Origin: Gemmataceae bacterium
Lineage (GTDB): Bacteria; Planctomycetota; Planctomycetia; Gemmatales; Gemmataceae
Reading direction: 5' to 3'
Assembly (NCBI GenBank): GCA_020847555.1
Contig: JADLBT010000178.1
Location: 1-12,355 of the forward strand
DNA: 12,355 nucleotides
Made by a program: the position numbers and the translations under genes. A model generated the notes under the pieces. The model did no database searches and was not told where the DNA came from. It was given only the letters and a program-made list of their open reading frames with translations. Each line of letters begins with the position of its first letter. Within the stretch, counting starts at the first letter, position 1. Positions 1 to 6,332 of this stretch are shown here, piece by piece.

Positions 1-45
1 CAGGAGGAAATAAAACAGGTTGCGCGGTTCTTTCGGTTCCGTCAT
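1..45 (-). CDS. N-terminal fragment of a small, probably membrane, protein
   Basis: On the minus strand an ATG at 45 opens a frame that runs off the left edge: MTEPKEPRNLFYFLL, 15 residues. A short charged, proline-rich start followed by aromatic and leucine residues looks like the beginning of a membrane segment; that is inference from 15 residues. A TATAAT hexamer on the same strand (85-90) lies about 40 bp upstream of the ATG and could be its -10 box, although no -35 match is visible and the 93-128 hairpin covers that position. No Shine-Dalgarno site is seen. The frame could be chance, since too little is in the window to identify a family. Confidence 0.4.
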   Translation of the reverse strand, partial: MTEPKEPRNLFYFLL

Positions 46-84
46 GGGTACGCCAACGGCAGGAGGCTCGTAACCAAAAAGGTC

Positions 85-90
85 ATTATA
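85..90 (-). promoter_or_regulatory. Candidate -10 box for the left-edge gene
   Basis: A perfect TATAAT is read on the minus strand in an AT-rich patch (71-92) of otherwise GC-rich DNA. It would give a leader of roughly 30 nt before the ATG at 45. The hexamer 17 bp upstream (CGGCTG) does not resemble TTGACA and lies within the adjacent hairpin, so support rests on the -10 alone. Confidence 0.3.
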
Positions 91-92
91 AG

Positions 93-128
93 CAGACGAG
101 CCGGGGCCAGCCGGCCCCGGCTCGTCTG
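93..128. terminator. Perfect 16-bp GC-rich hairpin, likely transcription end or insulator
   Basis: Arms 93-108 and 113-128 are exact reverse complements around a 4-nt loop (AGCC). On the minus strand the hairpin lies downstream of the exported-protein gene (309-1196) and just upstream of the candidate promoter of the left-edge gene, where a terminator would prevent read-through. Neither strand has a classical U-run directly after the stem: the minus strand continues CTTATAATGACCTTTTT, with its T-run about 10 nt away. It is therefore not a textbook intrinsic terminator. The structure is certain; the role is inferred. Confidence 0.55.
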
Positions 129-200
129 TATGGGTGGCGCCGGTCGCGCCGGGCGCCGTCCGGACCTGGCGCTCCTGGTGGAAGGGCAAGGAAGCTGTGC
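129..200. other. Spacer with no recognisable feature
   Basis: Between the 93-128 hairpin and repeat copy 1 I see no credible gene, promoter or repeat. Open frames here on both strands are products of high GC, lack ribosome-binding sites and run through the flanking hairpins. Confidence 0.5.
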
Positions 201-271
201 AAAGCCCACGGGTGGCATTCCGTGGGTGGCGTGCTGGGGACTTGGCCCACGGGGTGCCACCCGTGGGCTTT
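201..271. repeat. Interspersed hairpin repeat, copy 1
   Basis: The left arm 201-226 pairs with 246-271 as a continuous 26-bp stem with two G-U pairs; the outer 17 bp (201-217 with 255-271) are perfect. The loop 227-245 is 19 nt. The core 204-268 is 65 nt, the same length as copies at 2665-2729 and 6173-6237, and the loop matches the shared pattern YGRMGTGCYRGNGACYTGR. Each arm is also a local palindrome (CCCACGGG, six bases, CCCGTGGG), so the RNA or a cruciform could fold as one long or two short hairpins. It lies about 40 bp past the stop of the minus-strand exported-protein gene and may shape that transcript's 3' end. Confidence 0.9.
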
Positions 272-308
272 CCAAAAACCCCGGTACACCAGGTCGCCTG
301 TTCCTGCA

Positions 309-1196
309 CTAACGCTCCGCCGCAGTGGCGGCGGGCACGAAGCGCTGAATCCGATAGGTGCTGGCGTTGTTGCGCAGCCACGTCCGGGCCGCGTTGTACA
401 GATCCTGGATGTTCGTCACGCGCTTCGGCGGCTGGTAGCCGTCCTTCGCCGTCACCCGAAGCTGGTTGAACACGTTCATCGGGTGCAGCGCGTTGAAGCG
501 CCCCGGCTGCTGAGTCCAGTTGGCCTCGGCGAGAGCCGTCAGAATCAGCTTGCTCTCCTCGGCGCTGATCGGCTCCGTCTTGACCGGGCCGCCGCGCGAG
601 GTGCGGTACGCGGTGACCAGCATGGCGGCCGTCTGGAAGCGCTTCTCCGGATCCTTGTTTTTCAGCCCTTCCAGCGGATTCTCGAGCAGCCGGCCGTACC
701 CGCGCACTTCTTCGAGATCCTTGTTGAAGTTCGGGTTACCGTCCTTCGCGGTGAAGTCGTAGTACATCGGCATGAGGTGCAGTTTCCCCTCGAAGTGCTT
801 CGTGAGGTAAAACAATCCCTCCTGCCCGGTCTTCAGATTGACCCGCATCCCGGGCCGGATGATGGGCCGGATCGGGACGTTCGGATTCGCCGGGGTCGGC
901 GGCGCCGTGAATCCGACCCGGATCATCTTGAGACCCTTGCCGCCCTTGAGGCTGTCGGCGACCGCGACGATGGCGACCCGATACGGCACCGTGTTGGCCG
1001 CGCCCGGATAGGGTTTCAGAGACACGTCCTTGTCCTCGACACCGACCACTCGGCCCAGCACGATGGTGTCGGCGGCCGCAACTCGGGCCGCCAGGGACGG
1101 CGGGGCCGCGACCAGCGCCCGTGCCGGAGCGGCGGTCGTCAGCAGGGCCATCAGGGCGGGGATAGCGAGGGTACTCACCACCAGTCGTTGCATCAT
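309..1196 (-). CDS. Uncharacterised exported protein, 295 aa
   Basis: I do not recognise the family. The N-terminus has a typical signal peptide: MMQR, a hydrophobic stretch (about residues 5-22), then an APARA site, with cleavage plausible after A27. Residues 40-150 look beta-rich (ADTIVLGRVVGVEDKDV, then YRVAIVAVADSLKG, then GQEGLFYLTKHFEGKLHL). Residues 160-285 look mainly helical, with no catalytic motif or cysteine pattern. The protein is probably periplasmic or surface-associated. The start is supported by a GAAAGGA ribosome-binding site 5 nt before a tandem ATG ATG; the second ATG cannot be excluded. Codon use matches neighbouring genes. Repeat copy 1 and the 93-128 hairpin lie downstream of the TAG stop. 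The gene appears monocistronic. Confidence 0.85.
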   Translation of the reverse strand: MMQRLVVSTLAIPALMALLTTAAPARALVAAPPSLAARVAAADTIVLGRVVGVEDKDVSLKPYPGAANTVPYRVAIVAVADSLKGGKGLKMIRVGFTAPPTPANPNVPIRPIIRPGMRVNLKTGQEGLFYLTKHFEGKLHLMPMYYDFTAKDGNPNFNKDLEEVRGYGRLLENPLEGLKNKDPEKRFQTAAMLVTAYRTSRGGPVKTEPISAEESKLILTALAEANWTQQPGRFNALHPMNVFNQLRVTAKDGYQPPKRVTNIQDLYNAARTWLRNNASTYRIQRFVPAATAAER

Positions 1197-1445
1197 GTTG
1201 TTCCTTTCACCGGGCTAATCAGTGCGAACGCCCCGAACGATTCAGGGAAACACGATCCCCGCGGGCGCGCGTTCGCCGGAGAAACTACCTCTACGACGAC
1301 GCAGGAGGGTCAACGGATTATGGATTTGCCTTATACTAGAAGATAAGAAGGCTCTGTCGAGAGGAAAACCGCCGGTGGGCGCGTTTTGGGCCTCGATGTA
1401 ACCGGACCAGACGCCCCCTCGACCAGGTTTGCCAGCACCCGCACC
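1197..1445. other. Divergent intergenic region with an AT-rich promoter-like patch
   Basis: This spacer separates the minus-strand exported-protein gene from the plus-strand methyltransferase gene and should hold both promoters. The only AT-rich part is 1312-1350. On the plus strand, TATACT (1332-1337) matches five of six -10 bases but has no matching -35. On the minus strand, TCGACA (1360-1355) and TAGTAT (1338-1333) are 16 bp apart and form a weak -35/-10 pair. Overlapping divergent promoters are plausible but not established. No repeat copy is present. Confidence 0.4.
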
Positions 1446-2648
1446 ATGACCGATCCCAGCAGCACCACCGTCCCCACCCCGACCGACACCCTGCCGGTGG
1501 TGCGCCTCAAGATTGCGCGCCGCTCCTTGCACCCGTGGATCTTTCAGAAGATGGTCGAGAAGCCGGCCACGCGCCTGCCGGGCGGAACCGTCGTGGACGT
1601 GGTGGACCGCGACGGCCAGTGGGCCGGCCGCGGTCTCTACAACGGCCACTCGCGCATCGCCCTGCGCGTCCTCACCGCCGACCCGGCCGAGGCGCTCGAC
1701 GCCGCGTTCTTCGCCCGCCGCATCGCCCGGGCGGTGAGCCTGCGCCGCGACTGGCTGAAACTGGACGCGGTCACCGACGCCTACCGGGTGGTGTTCTCCG
1801 AGGGCGACGAGTTGAGCGGGCTGGTGGTGGACCGCTTCGGCGGGACGCTAGTGCTGGAGTTTTTCGCGGCCGGGATGTACCGCTTCCGCCAGGCGATCCA
1901 GGACGCCCTGCTGGCGCACTTCCCCGGTAGCGGGTTCTACTGGTTCGCCGAGGAACACGTCCAGAAGCAGGAGTCGTTCGACTGCCGCGAGCCGGAGGCG
2001 CCGTCGCCCGGGCTGATCGCCGAGCACGGACTGCGCTTCCGGGTAGCGCCGGGGAGCAAGCACAAGACCGGGTTCTTCCTCGACCAGCGCGACAACCGGC
2101 GGGCGCTGGCGGCGTACTGCGCCGGGCGGCGCGTGCTCGACCTGTGCTGCAACACGGGCGGGTTTGCCGTCTACGCCAAGGCGCTCGGTGGCGCCGACGA
2201 GGTCATCGGGCTGGACCTGGACGAGCAGGTGATCGGGCTGGCGAAGCAGAATGCGAACCTGAACCAGGCGCGGATACGGTTCGTGCAGGCGGACCTGTTC
2301 GCCTGGCTGCGCGAGGTGGTGCCGGCCGGCCAGCGCTTCGACGTGGTGGTCCTCGACCCATCGAAGCAGACGCGCGACCGGGAGGAGGTCGGGTATGCGC
2401 TGAAGCGCTACCTCGACATGAACCGGCTGGCGCTGCAGGCGGTGGCGCCGGGCGGGGTGTTCCTGACCTGCTCCTGCACCGGGTTGGTGAGCGAGGCGGA
2501 CTTCCTGGAGACGCTGCGGCGGGCGGCGTGGCAGGTGGGCCGGACAGTGCAGATCCTGAACATCTCGGGCGCGGCGCCGGACCACCCGTTTCTGATCCAC
2601 GCCCAGGAGGGCCGTTACCTCAAGGCGGTGTGGTGCCGGGTGGAGTGA
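1446..2648 (+). CDS. rlmI: RlmI-type 23S rRNA (cytosine-C5) methyltransferase
   Basis: This 400-aa class I SAM-dependent RNA methyltransferase belongs to the RlmI family, which in E. coli methylates C1962 of 23S rRNA. The N-terminal part (about residues 15-95) has the family's PUA-like pattern (LKIARRSLHPWIFQ). The SAM-binding motif I is VLDLCCNTGGFA at 230-241, with a following acidic GLDLDE. The DPPK-like motif reads DPSK (304-307). The catalytic-cysteine motif is SCTGL with C344, and the C-terminus matches the family's DHP...EG.YLK...CRV ending. The ATG at 1446 is preferred because it gives about the E. coli length (396 aa); an in-frame TTG at 1386 would add 20 unconserved residues. No Shine-Dalgarno site precedes either start. 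The exact target base is inferred from family membership; related enzymes may differ. Confidence 0.88.
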   Translation: MTDPSSTTVPTPTDTLPVVRLKIARRSLHPWIFQKMVEKPATRLPGGTVVDVVDRDGQWAGRGLYNGHSRIALRVLTADPAEALDAAFFARRIARAVSLRRDWLKLDAVTDAYRVVFSEGDELSGLVVDRFGGTLVLEFFAAGMYRFRQAIQDALLAHFPGSGFYWFAEEHVQKQESFDCREPEAPSPGLIAEHGLRFRVAPGSKHKTGFFLDQRDNRRALAAYCAGRRVLDLCCNTGGFAVYAKALGGADEVIGLDLDEQVIGLAKQNANLNQARIRFVQADLFAWLREVVPAGQRFDVVVLDPSKQTRDREEVGYALKRYLDMNRLALQAVAPGGVFLTCSCTGLVSEADFLETLRRAAWQVGRTVQILNISGAAPDHPFLIHAQEGRYLKAVWCRVE

Positions 2649-2745
2649 CTCACCCTCAGACAAGGCCCACGGGTGGCGTCCCGTGGACGAAGTGCTGGAG
2701 ACTTGACCCACGGGACGCCACCCGTGGGCTTTCCTCTCACCCTCA
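2649..2745. repeat. 10-bp direct repeats flanking hairpin copy 2 (possible target-site duplication)
   Basis: CTCACCCTCA occurs at 2649-2658 and again at 2736-2745, each copy exactly 3 nt outside the hairpin stem. The left copy starts at the base after the rlmI stop; the right copy ends in the bases that form the hom stop codon (TGA on the minus strand). This symmetry is what insertion with a 10-bp target duplication would leave. The sequence is simple (C, T, A only), so chance or slippage cannot be excluded from one copy. Confidence 0.6.
2662..2732. repeat. Interspersed hairpin repeat, copy 2, between convergent stops
   Basis: Arms 2662-2686 and 2708-2732 form a 25-bp stem with one G-U pair; 22 bp (2665-2686 with 2708-2729) are perfect. 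The loop carries the conserved segment GTGCTGGAGACTTG. The core (2665-2729) is 65 nt, as in copies 1 and 3. It fills the gap between the convergent rlmI and hom stops, so it could form the 3' end of both transcripts, although no U-run follows. Relative to copy 1, stem changes preserve pairing: A-T 217/255 becomes G-C 2678/2716, and two G-U pairs become T-A and C-G. A 10-bp direct repeat flanks it symmetrically. Confidence 0.92.
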
Positions 2746-4044
2746 ATCCGCCACCGGCAGGTACAGGCTCGGCGCCGTCACCCACCCGAGCCGGTCGATC
2801 TGCTCGACCGCGGCGCTGAAACTGCCCGTCGGCGCCGTGTGCGTCATGATCACCAGCGGGACCGTGTCGCCCTCCTGCTCGTCGAGCGCCTCGTGCTGGA
2901 TCACCGACGAGATGCTGATCTGGTGGTCCGCCAGCACGCGCGCGATGTCGGCGATGACCCCCGGTTTGTCGATCACCGCCAGCCGCAGGTAGAAGCGCGT
3001 CCGCACCGACGTTAGCGATCGGAGCGTCGTGCCCGACCCGTTGCCGGACCACAGGCGCAGCGTCTGGAACGTCCGCTGGGCCCGGCCGACCGCCACGTCG
3101 ATCAGGTCGGCGACGACGGCGCTGGCGGTCGGCATCCGGCCGGCGCCGCGGCCGTAGTAGAGGGTGTCGCCGACCGCGTCGCCGACGACGTTGACGGCGT
3201 TGTACGCGCCGCGCACCTGGGCCAGCGGCGTCATGTGACGCAGCAGCACCGGCGAGACGTGCAGCGCCAGCTGGCGCTCGTAAAGCCACGCCTCGGCCAT
3301 CGGCTTGATCGTGTAGCCGAGTTCGCGCGCGAACCGGATGTCGGCCTGCTGGATGTTGCTGATGCCGCGGCGGATGATGTTCGCCACCGGGACCGTCACC
3401 CCGAACGCGATTTGCGTCAGGATCGCCAGCTTGTGGGCGGCGTCCGTCCCGTCCACGTCGAGGGTCGGATCGGCCTCCGCGTAGCCGAGTCGCTGGGCGC
3501 CGGTGAGGGCCTCATCGTAAGTGCGGCCCTGCTCGCTCATCTCGGTGAGGATGTAGTTGCTCGTCCCGTTCAGGATCCCCTGGATCGCCAGGATCTGGTT
3601 CGCCGACAGGCACTGGGCGAGGGCGGCGTTGATCGGGATGCCGCCCGCGACGCTGGCCTCGAAGGCGATGGCGCGGCCGTGCCGGCGGGCGGCGTCGAAG
3701 ACCTCGGCGCCGTGCTCGGCGAGGAGCGCCTTGTTCGCGGTCACGACGTCCTTGCCGGCCTCCAGCGCTGCGAGGATGGCCCGCCGCGCCCAGTCCACGC
3801 CGCCGACGACCTCGGCCACGACCTGCACTGCCGGGTCGCGCAGCGCCGCGTGCAGGTCGGTGGTGAGCAGCTGGGGCGGGATGGGCGTGGCGCGTTCCCG
3901 GGACGGGTCGCGGACGAGGACGTGCCGCAGCGCCAGGGGGCGGCCGGCCCGCGCCGTCAGCCGGTCCGGGTGTTCGAGGAGCAGTTTCGCCACCCCGCCG
4001 CCGACCGTCCCACAGCCGAGCAGCGCGATCCCCAGTGGTTCCAT
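2743..4044 (-). CDS. hom: Homoserine dehydrogenase with C-terminal ACT domain
   Basis: This 433-aa NAD(P)-dependent enzyme reduces aspartate 4-semialdehyde to homoserine, the branch point to threonine and methionine. The Rossmann motif GCGTVGGG is at 10-17. The family's VTANK motif (101-105, K105), the GILNGTSNYI substrate-region motif (156-165) and the EADPTLDVDGTDAAHK segment follow, the last with conserved acidic residues and the catalytic-type lysine K205. Residues about 351-433 form an ACT domain (FYLRLAVIDKPGVIADIARV), known in this family for feedback control by threonine. The ATG at 4044 is chosen because GAGGA precedes it by about 6 nt and the Rossmann strand begins at once; the frame is open upstream to 4119 but unconserved. 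It is not adjacent to thrB, thrC or aspartokinase here. No strong promoter is visible upstream. Confidence 0.95.
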   Translation of the reverse strand: MEPLGIALLGCGTVGGGVAKLLLEHPDRLTARAGRPLALRHVLVRDPSRERATPIPPQLLTTDLHAALRDPAVQVVAEVVGGVDWARRAILAALEAGKDVVTANKALLAEHGAEVFDAARRHGRAIAFEASVAGGIPINAALAQCLSANQILAIQGILNGTSNYILTEMSEQGRTYDEALTGAQRLGYAEADPTLDVDGTDAAHKLAILTQIAFGVTVPVANIIRRGISNIQQADIRFARELGYTIKPMAEAWLYERQLALHVSPVLLRHMTPLAQVRGAYNAVNVVGDAVGDTLYYGRGAGRMPTASAVVADLIDVAVGRAQRTFQTLRLWSGNGSGTTLRSLTSVRTRFYLRLAVIDKPGVIADIARVLADHQISISSVIQHEALDEQEGDTVPLVIMTHTAPTGSFSAAVEQIDRLGWVTAPSLYLPVAD

Positions 4045-4308
4045 CTCGAGTCCTCGCCTGCGAATGGGCGCGCCGGCCTGTGCGGGCGGGCCGGCCGTCT
4101 GACCTATCCTAGCACTCATTTACGGGCGCGGCCGCAACCTCACCCCGGGCGGAGTTCCGTGCCGCCTCCCGGCCGGATTCCGGGGTTGACACGACGGGAA
4201 CCAGTCCTTATCTTCCGCCCCTCTCATTGCCATGTCACAATCCGGTAGTTCGTCCGGCCGGCGTTGCGCCGCCCGGGGCCGGGGCGCGCCGGAACAGGGG
4301 GTGAACCG
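4045..4308. other. Divergent intergenic region between hom and the FlgI-like gene
   Basis: This 264-bp spacer holds a convincing rightward promoter (4186-4214) with an 11-bp palindrome just upstream (4173-4183). In the hom direction, TAGGAT (on the minus strand near 4105-4110) is a possible -10 without a well-spaced -35. No gene or repeat copy is seen. Confidence 0.5.
4186..4214 (+). promoter_or_regulatory. Sigma70-like promoter for the FlgI-like lipoprotein gene
   Basis: A perfect TTGACA -35 box (4186-4191) is followed after exactly 17 bp by TATCTT (4209-4214), four of six -10 bases. Transcription would start near 4221, giving a leader of about 88 nt before the ATG at 4309. The palindrome CCGGATTCCGG (4173-4183) ends 2 bp before the -35 box and could be an operator; that is inference. 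Confidence 0.65.
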
Positions 4309-6153
4309 ATGAGGCATGCGATCCTGTCTCACCAACCCGTCCGGCGGCGGTGGGCCGGCTGGCTGCTGGCGGCCGTTCTGCTCGGGCCGGCCGGCTGTAC
4401 CCAGATCCAGACCCGGGGCCAGGCGCCCGACGGCGACGAGACGCACTTCGACCTGAAGGAAGTCCAGACAATCGGCGACTGCACCGAGGTCGCCAACCCG
4501 GCCCCGCTGCAGCTGAGCGGCGTCGGGCTCGTGACCGGCCTGGAGGGAACGGGCGGCGGCTCGCCGTCCGGCACGTTCCGGTCGATGCTGGAGGCGGATC
4601 TGCTCAAGAAGGGCGTCCGCAACGTGCGCGAGCTGCTCGACGCGCCCGACAAGGCTCTGGTCCTCGTCACCGCCCTGGTGCCGCCCGGGGCGCGGCGCGG
4701 CGACCCGCTGGACATTCAGGTGTCCCTCCCGCCCGGAAGCAAGGTCACCAGCCTGCGCGGCGGCTACCTGCAGGACTGCGCGCTGCGCAACTACGACTCC
4801 ACCCGGCACCTCAGCCCCCAGTACCAGGGGAGCGACAAGCTCTTGCCGGGCCATATCCTCGCCCGCGCCCGTGGCTCGCTGCTGGTCGGCTGCGGCCACC
4901 CCGAGGAAACGAACCGGCAGTGCGTCGGGTGCGTCTGGGATGGCGGCGCCTTCCTGTCCGACCGGCCGTTCTATCTGGTCCTCAAGAATGACCAGAAGTT
5001 CGCCCGCATCGCCAACGCCGTCGCCAACCGGATCAACAGCCTGTTTCCCGACGACGCCCGCAAGCGCCAGGAGGTGCTGCGTCACCGCCGGCTGCTGGTC
5101 CTCGATCAGGTGGCGACGCGGCTGAACGACAAGTTCACGCCGGCTGCAGTCGGGCGGGGCGAGACGGCCCGGGCGGCCGGCAAGGACGTGGTGTGCATCC
5201 ACGTCCCGTACACCTACCGGCTCAACCCCGAGCGGTATCTGCAAGTCGCCCTGCTGATTCCGCTGCGCGAGGCGCCCGAGGCGCGCAGCCGTTACCGGCA
5301 CCGGCTGGTCGAGATGCTCCGGGAGCCGCGGACCACGATCGTTGCGGCCCTGCGTCTGGAGGCGCTGGGCAAGGAGAGCCAGCCGCTCCTCAAGGAAGGG
5401 CTCAAGAGCGAGTACGCGCTCGTCCGGTTCGCCTGCGCCGAGGCGCTCGCCTACCTGGAGTGCGGCACCGGCGCCGAGGAACTGGGGCGCCTGGCCGAGC
5501 GGCACGGCGTCCTGCGCGCCTACTGCCTGGCGGCCCTGGCGGCCCTCGACGAGCCGGGGGCGACGATGAAGCTGAACGACATGCTCGCCAACGCCGACGC
5601 GGAGGTGCGGTACGGGGCGTTCAAGGCGCTGCGCCTGTACCACGGCCGTGACGACGATGCGCCGGAGGAGATCCGGGGCGAGGTGCTGGGCGACTCGTTC
5701 CGACTGCACCAGGTAGCGCCGGAGTCGCGGCCACTCGTCCACGCCTGCACGGAAAATCGCGGGGAGATCGTCTGCTTCGGCGACCAGGCACGCCTGGTGC
5801 CGCCGTTCAAGCTGCTCGTCGGGCCGGAGTTCACCGTCACCGCCGAGCCCGGCGACGACCGGGTGACAGTCGGCCGCTTCATCCTCGACCCGCCGAGCAT
5901 GAGCCGCAAGCAGTGCTCGTGCCGGCTGGAGGACATCCTCCGGAAGCTGGTCGAGCTGGGCGGCAGTTACAGCGACGCGCTGGAGCTGCTGCGGCAGGCC
6001 GAGCGCTGGCGCTGCCTGACGGCGCCGGTGGTGTTCGACAAGGTGCCGATGGTCGTGTCCATGTCGGAACTGGCCAACGAGGGCAAGGATCCGCGATGGC
6101 TGGAGGAGGACGCCGCGCCGGCACGGGACAACGCGACCGCGGGTAGGCGGTGA
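4309..6153 (+). CDS. FlgI (P-ring)-like lipoprotein with inserted HEAT repeats, 614 aa
   Basis: A signal peptide (VRRRWAGWLLAAVLL) ends in LLGPAGC, suggesting lipidation at C30, although P at -3 is atypical. Residues about 53-245 follow FlgI, the flagellar P-ring protein: GVGLVTGLEGTG (71-82), ALVLVTALVPPGARRGDPLDI (116-136), SLRGGYL (148-154), ARGSLLVG (187-194) and a dehydrogenase-free FARIANAVANRINSLF segment (231-246). Residues 292-320 match the VRVP...FLADIQ region. Residues about 325-447 are HEAT-like helical pairs (VRFACAEALAYL, VRYGAFKALRLY). FlgI resemblance returns near 540-578 (DILRKLVELGGSYSDALELL). FlgI is usually about 365 aa, so HEAT repeats seem inserted within it. A CxH...CxxC cluster (C195, H197, C205, C208) could bind metal. 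Start: AGGGGG lies 8 nt before the ATG; an upstream TTG (4264) would misplace the signal peptide. No flagellar genes adjoin, so a flagellar role is unproven. Confidence 0.75.
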   Translation: MRHAILSHQPVRRRWAGWLLAAVLLGPAGCTQIQTRGQAPDGDETHFDLKEVQTIGDCTEVANPAPLQLSGVGLVTGLEGTGGGSPSGTFRSMLEADLLKKGVRNVRELLDAPDKALVLVTALVPPGARRGDPLDIQVSLPPGSKVTSLRGGYLQDCALRNYDSTRHLSPQYQGSDKLLPGHILARARGSLLVGCGHPEETNRQCVGCVWDGGAFLSDRPFYLVLKNDQKFARIANAVANRINSLFPDDARKRQEVLRHRRLLVLDQVATRLNDKFTPAAVGRGETARAAGKDVVCIHVPYTYRLNPERYLQVALLIPLREAPEARSRYRHRLVEMLREPRTTIVAALRLEALGKESQPLLKEGLKSEYALVRFACAEALAYLECGTGAEELGRLAERHGVLRAYCLAALAALDEPGATMKLNDMLANADAEVRYGAFKALRLYHGRDDDAPEEIRGEVLGDSFRLHQVAPESRPLVHACTENRGEIVCFGDQARLVPPFKLLVGPEFTVTAEPGDDRVTVGRFILDPPSMSRKQCSCRLEDILRKLVELGGSYSDALELLRQAERWRCLTAPVVFDKVPMVVSMSELANEGKDPRWLEEDAAPARDNATAGRR

Positions 6154-6156
6154 TGA

Positions 6157-6256
6157 GGAGTGAGGCGAGAAAGCCCACGGGTGGCGCCCCGTGGGTGAAG
6201 TGCCAGCGACCTGGCCCACGGGTAGCGTCCCGTGGGTTTTCTCGCCTCCTCACTCC
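6157..6256. repeat. Interspersed hairpin repeat, copy 3, variant with flipped right half and extended stem
   Basis: The 65-nt core is 6173-6237, with the conserved loop (GTGCCAGCGACCTGG). In copies 1 and 2 the halves are inverted repeats; here the right half (6215-6236) repeats the left half (6174-6195) in direct orientation, so the long stem has four mismatches but each half still folds locally (CCCACGGG/CCCGTGGG). The flanks add an imperfect inverted repeat: 6164-6172 pairs with 6238-6246, and 6157-6163 with 6250-6256 across a 3-nt bulge. It lies directly after the FlgI-like stop and before smc, and may end the upstream transcript. Confidence 0.88.
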
Positions 6257-6332
6257 CCGCGCCCGTCTTGCTGCGGCCGCCTGCGTCAATTTGCTATCCT
6301 GGATGGGCTTTGCGCATCCCTGAGGTGGCCCC

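Noticed and set aside
1320..1346. Eight-codon frame MDLPYTRR preceded by AGGAGG at 1303-1308, possibly a leader peptide
   Set aside because: Spacing to the ATG is long (11 nt), the frame overlaps the candidate -10 box of rlmI, and no attenuator-like alternative hairpins are evident. Nothing distinguishes it from chance.
1386..1445. TTG start at 1386 extending the rlmI product by 20 residues
   Set aside because: The added residues resemble no RlmI N-terminus, there is no ribosome-binding site, and the ATG at 1446 gives the usual family length.
4045..4119. N-terminal extension of hom by 25 residues from an ATG at 4119
   Set aside because: The extension is low-complexity and places the Rossmann motif unusually far from the start, while the ATG at 4044 has a well-spaced GAGGA site.
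4120..6219. Long minus-strand open frame (699 codons) opposite the FlgI-like gene
   Set aside because: It is an antisense shadow: it starts inside repeat copy 3, its composition is rich in A, R, P and Q, and the plus strand encodes a protein with clear family motifs.
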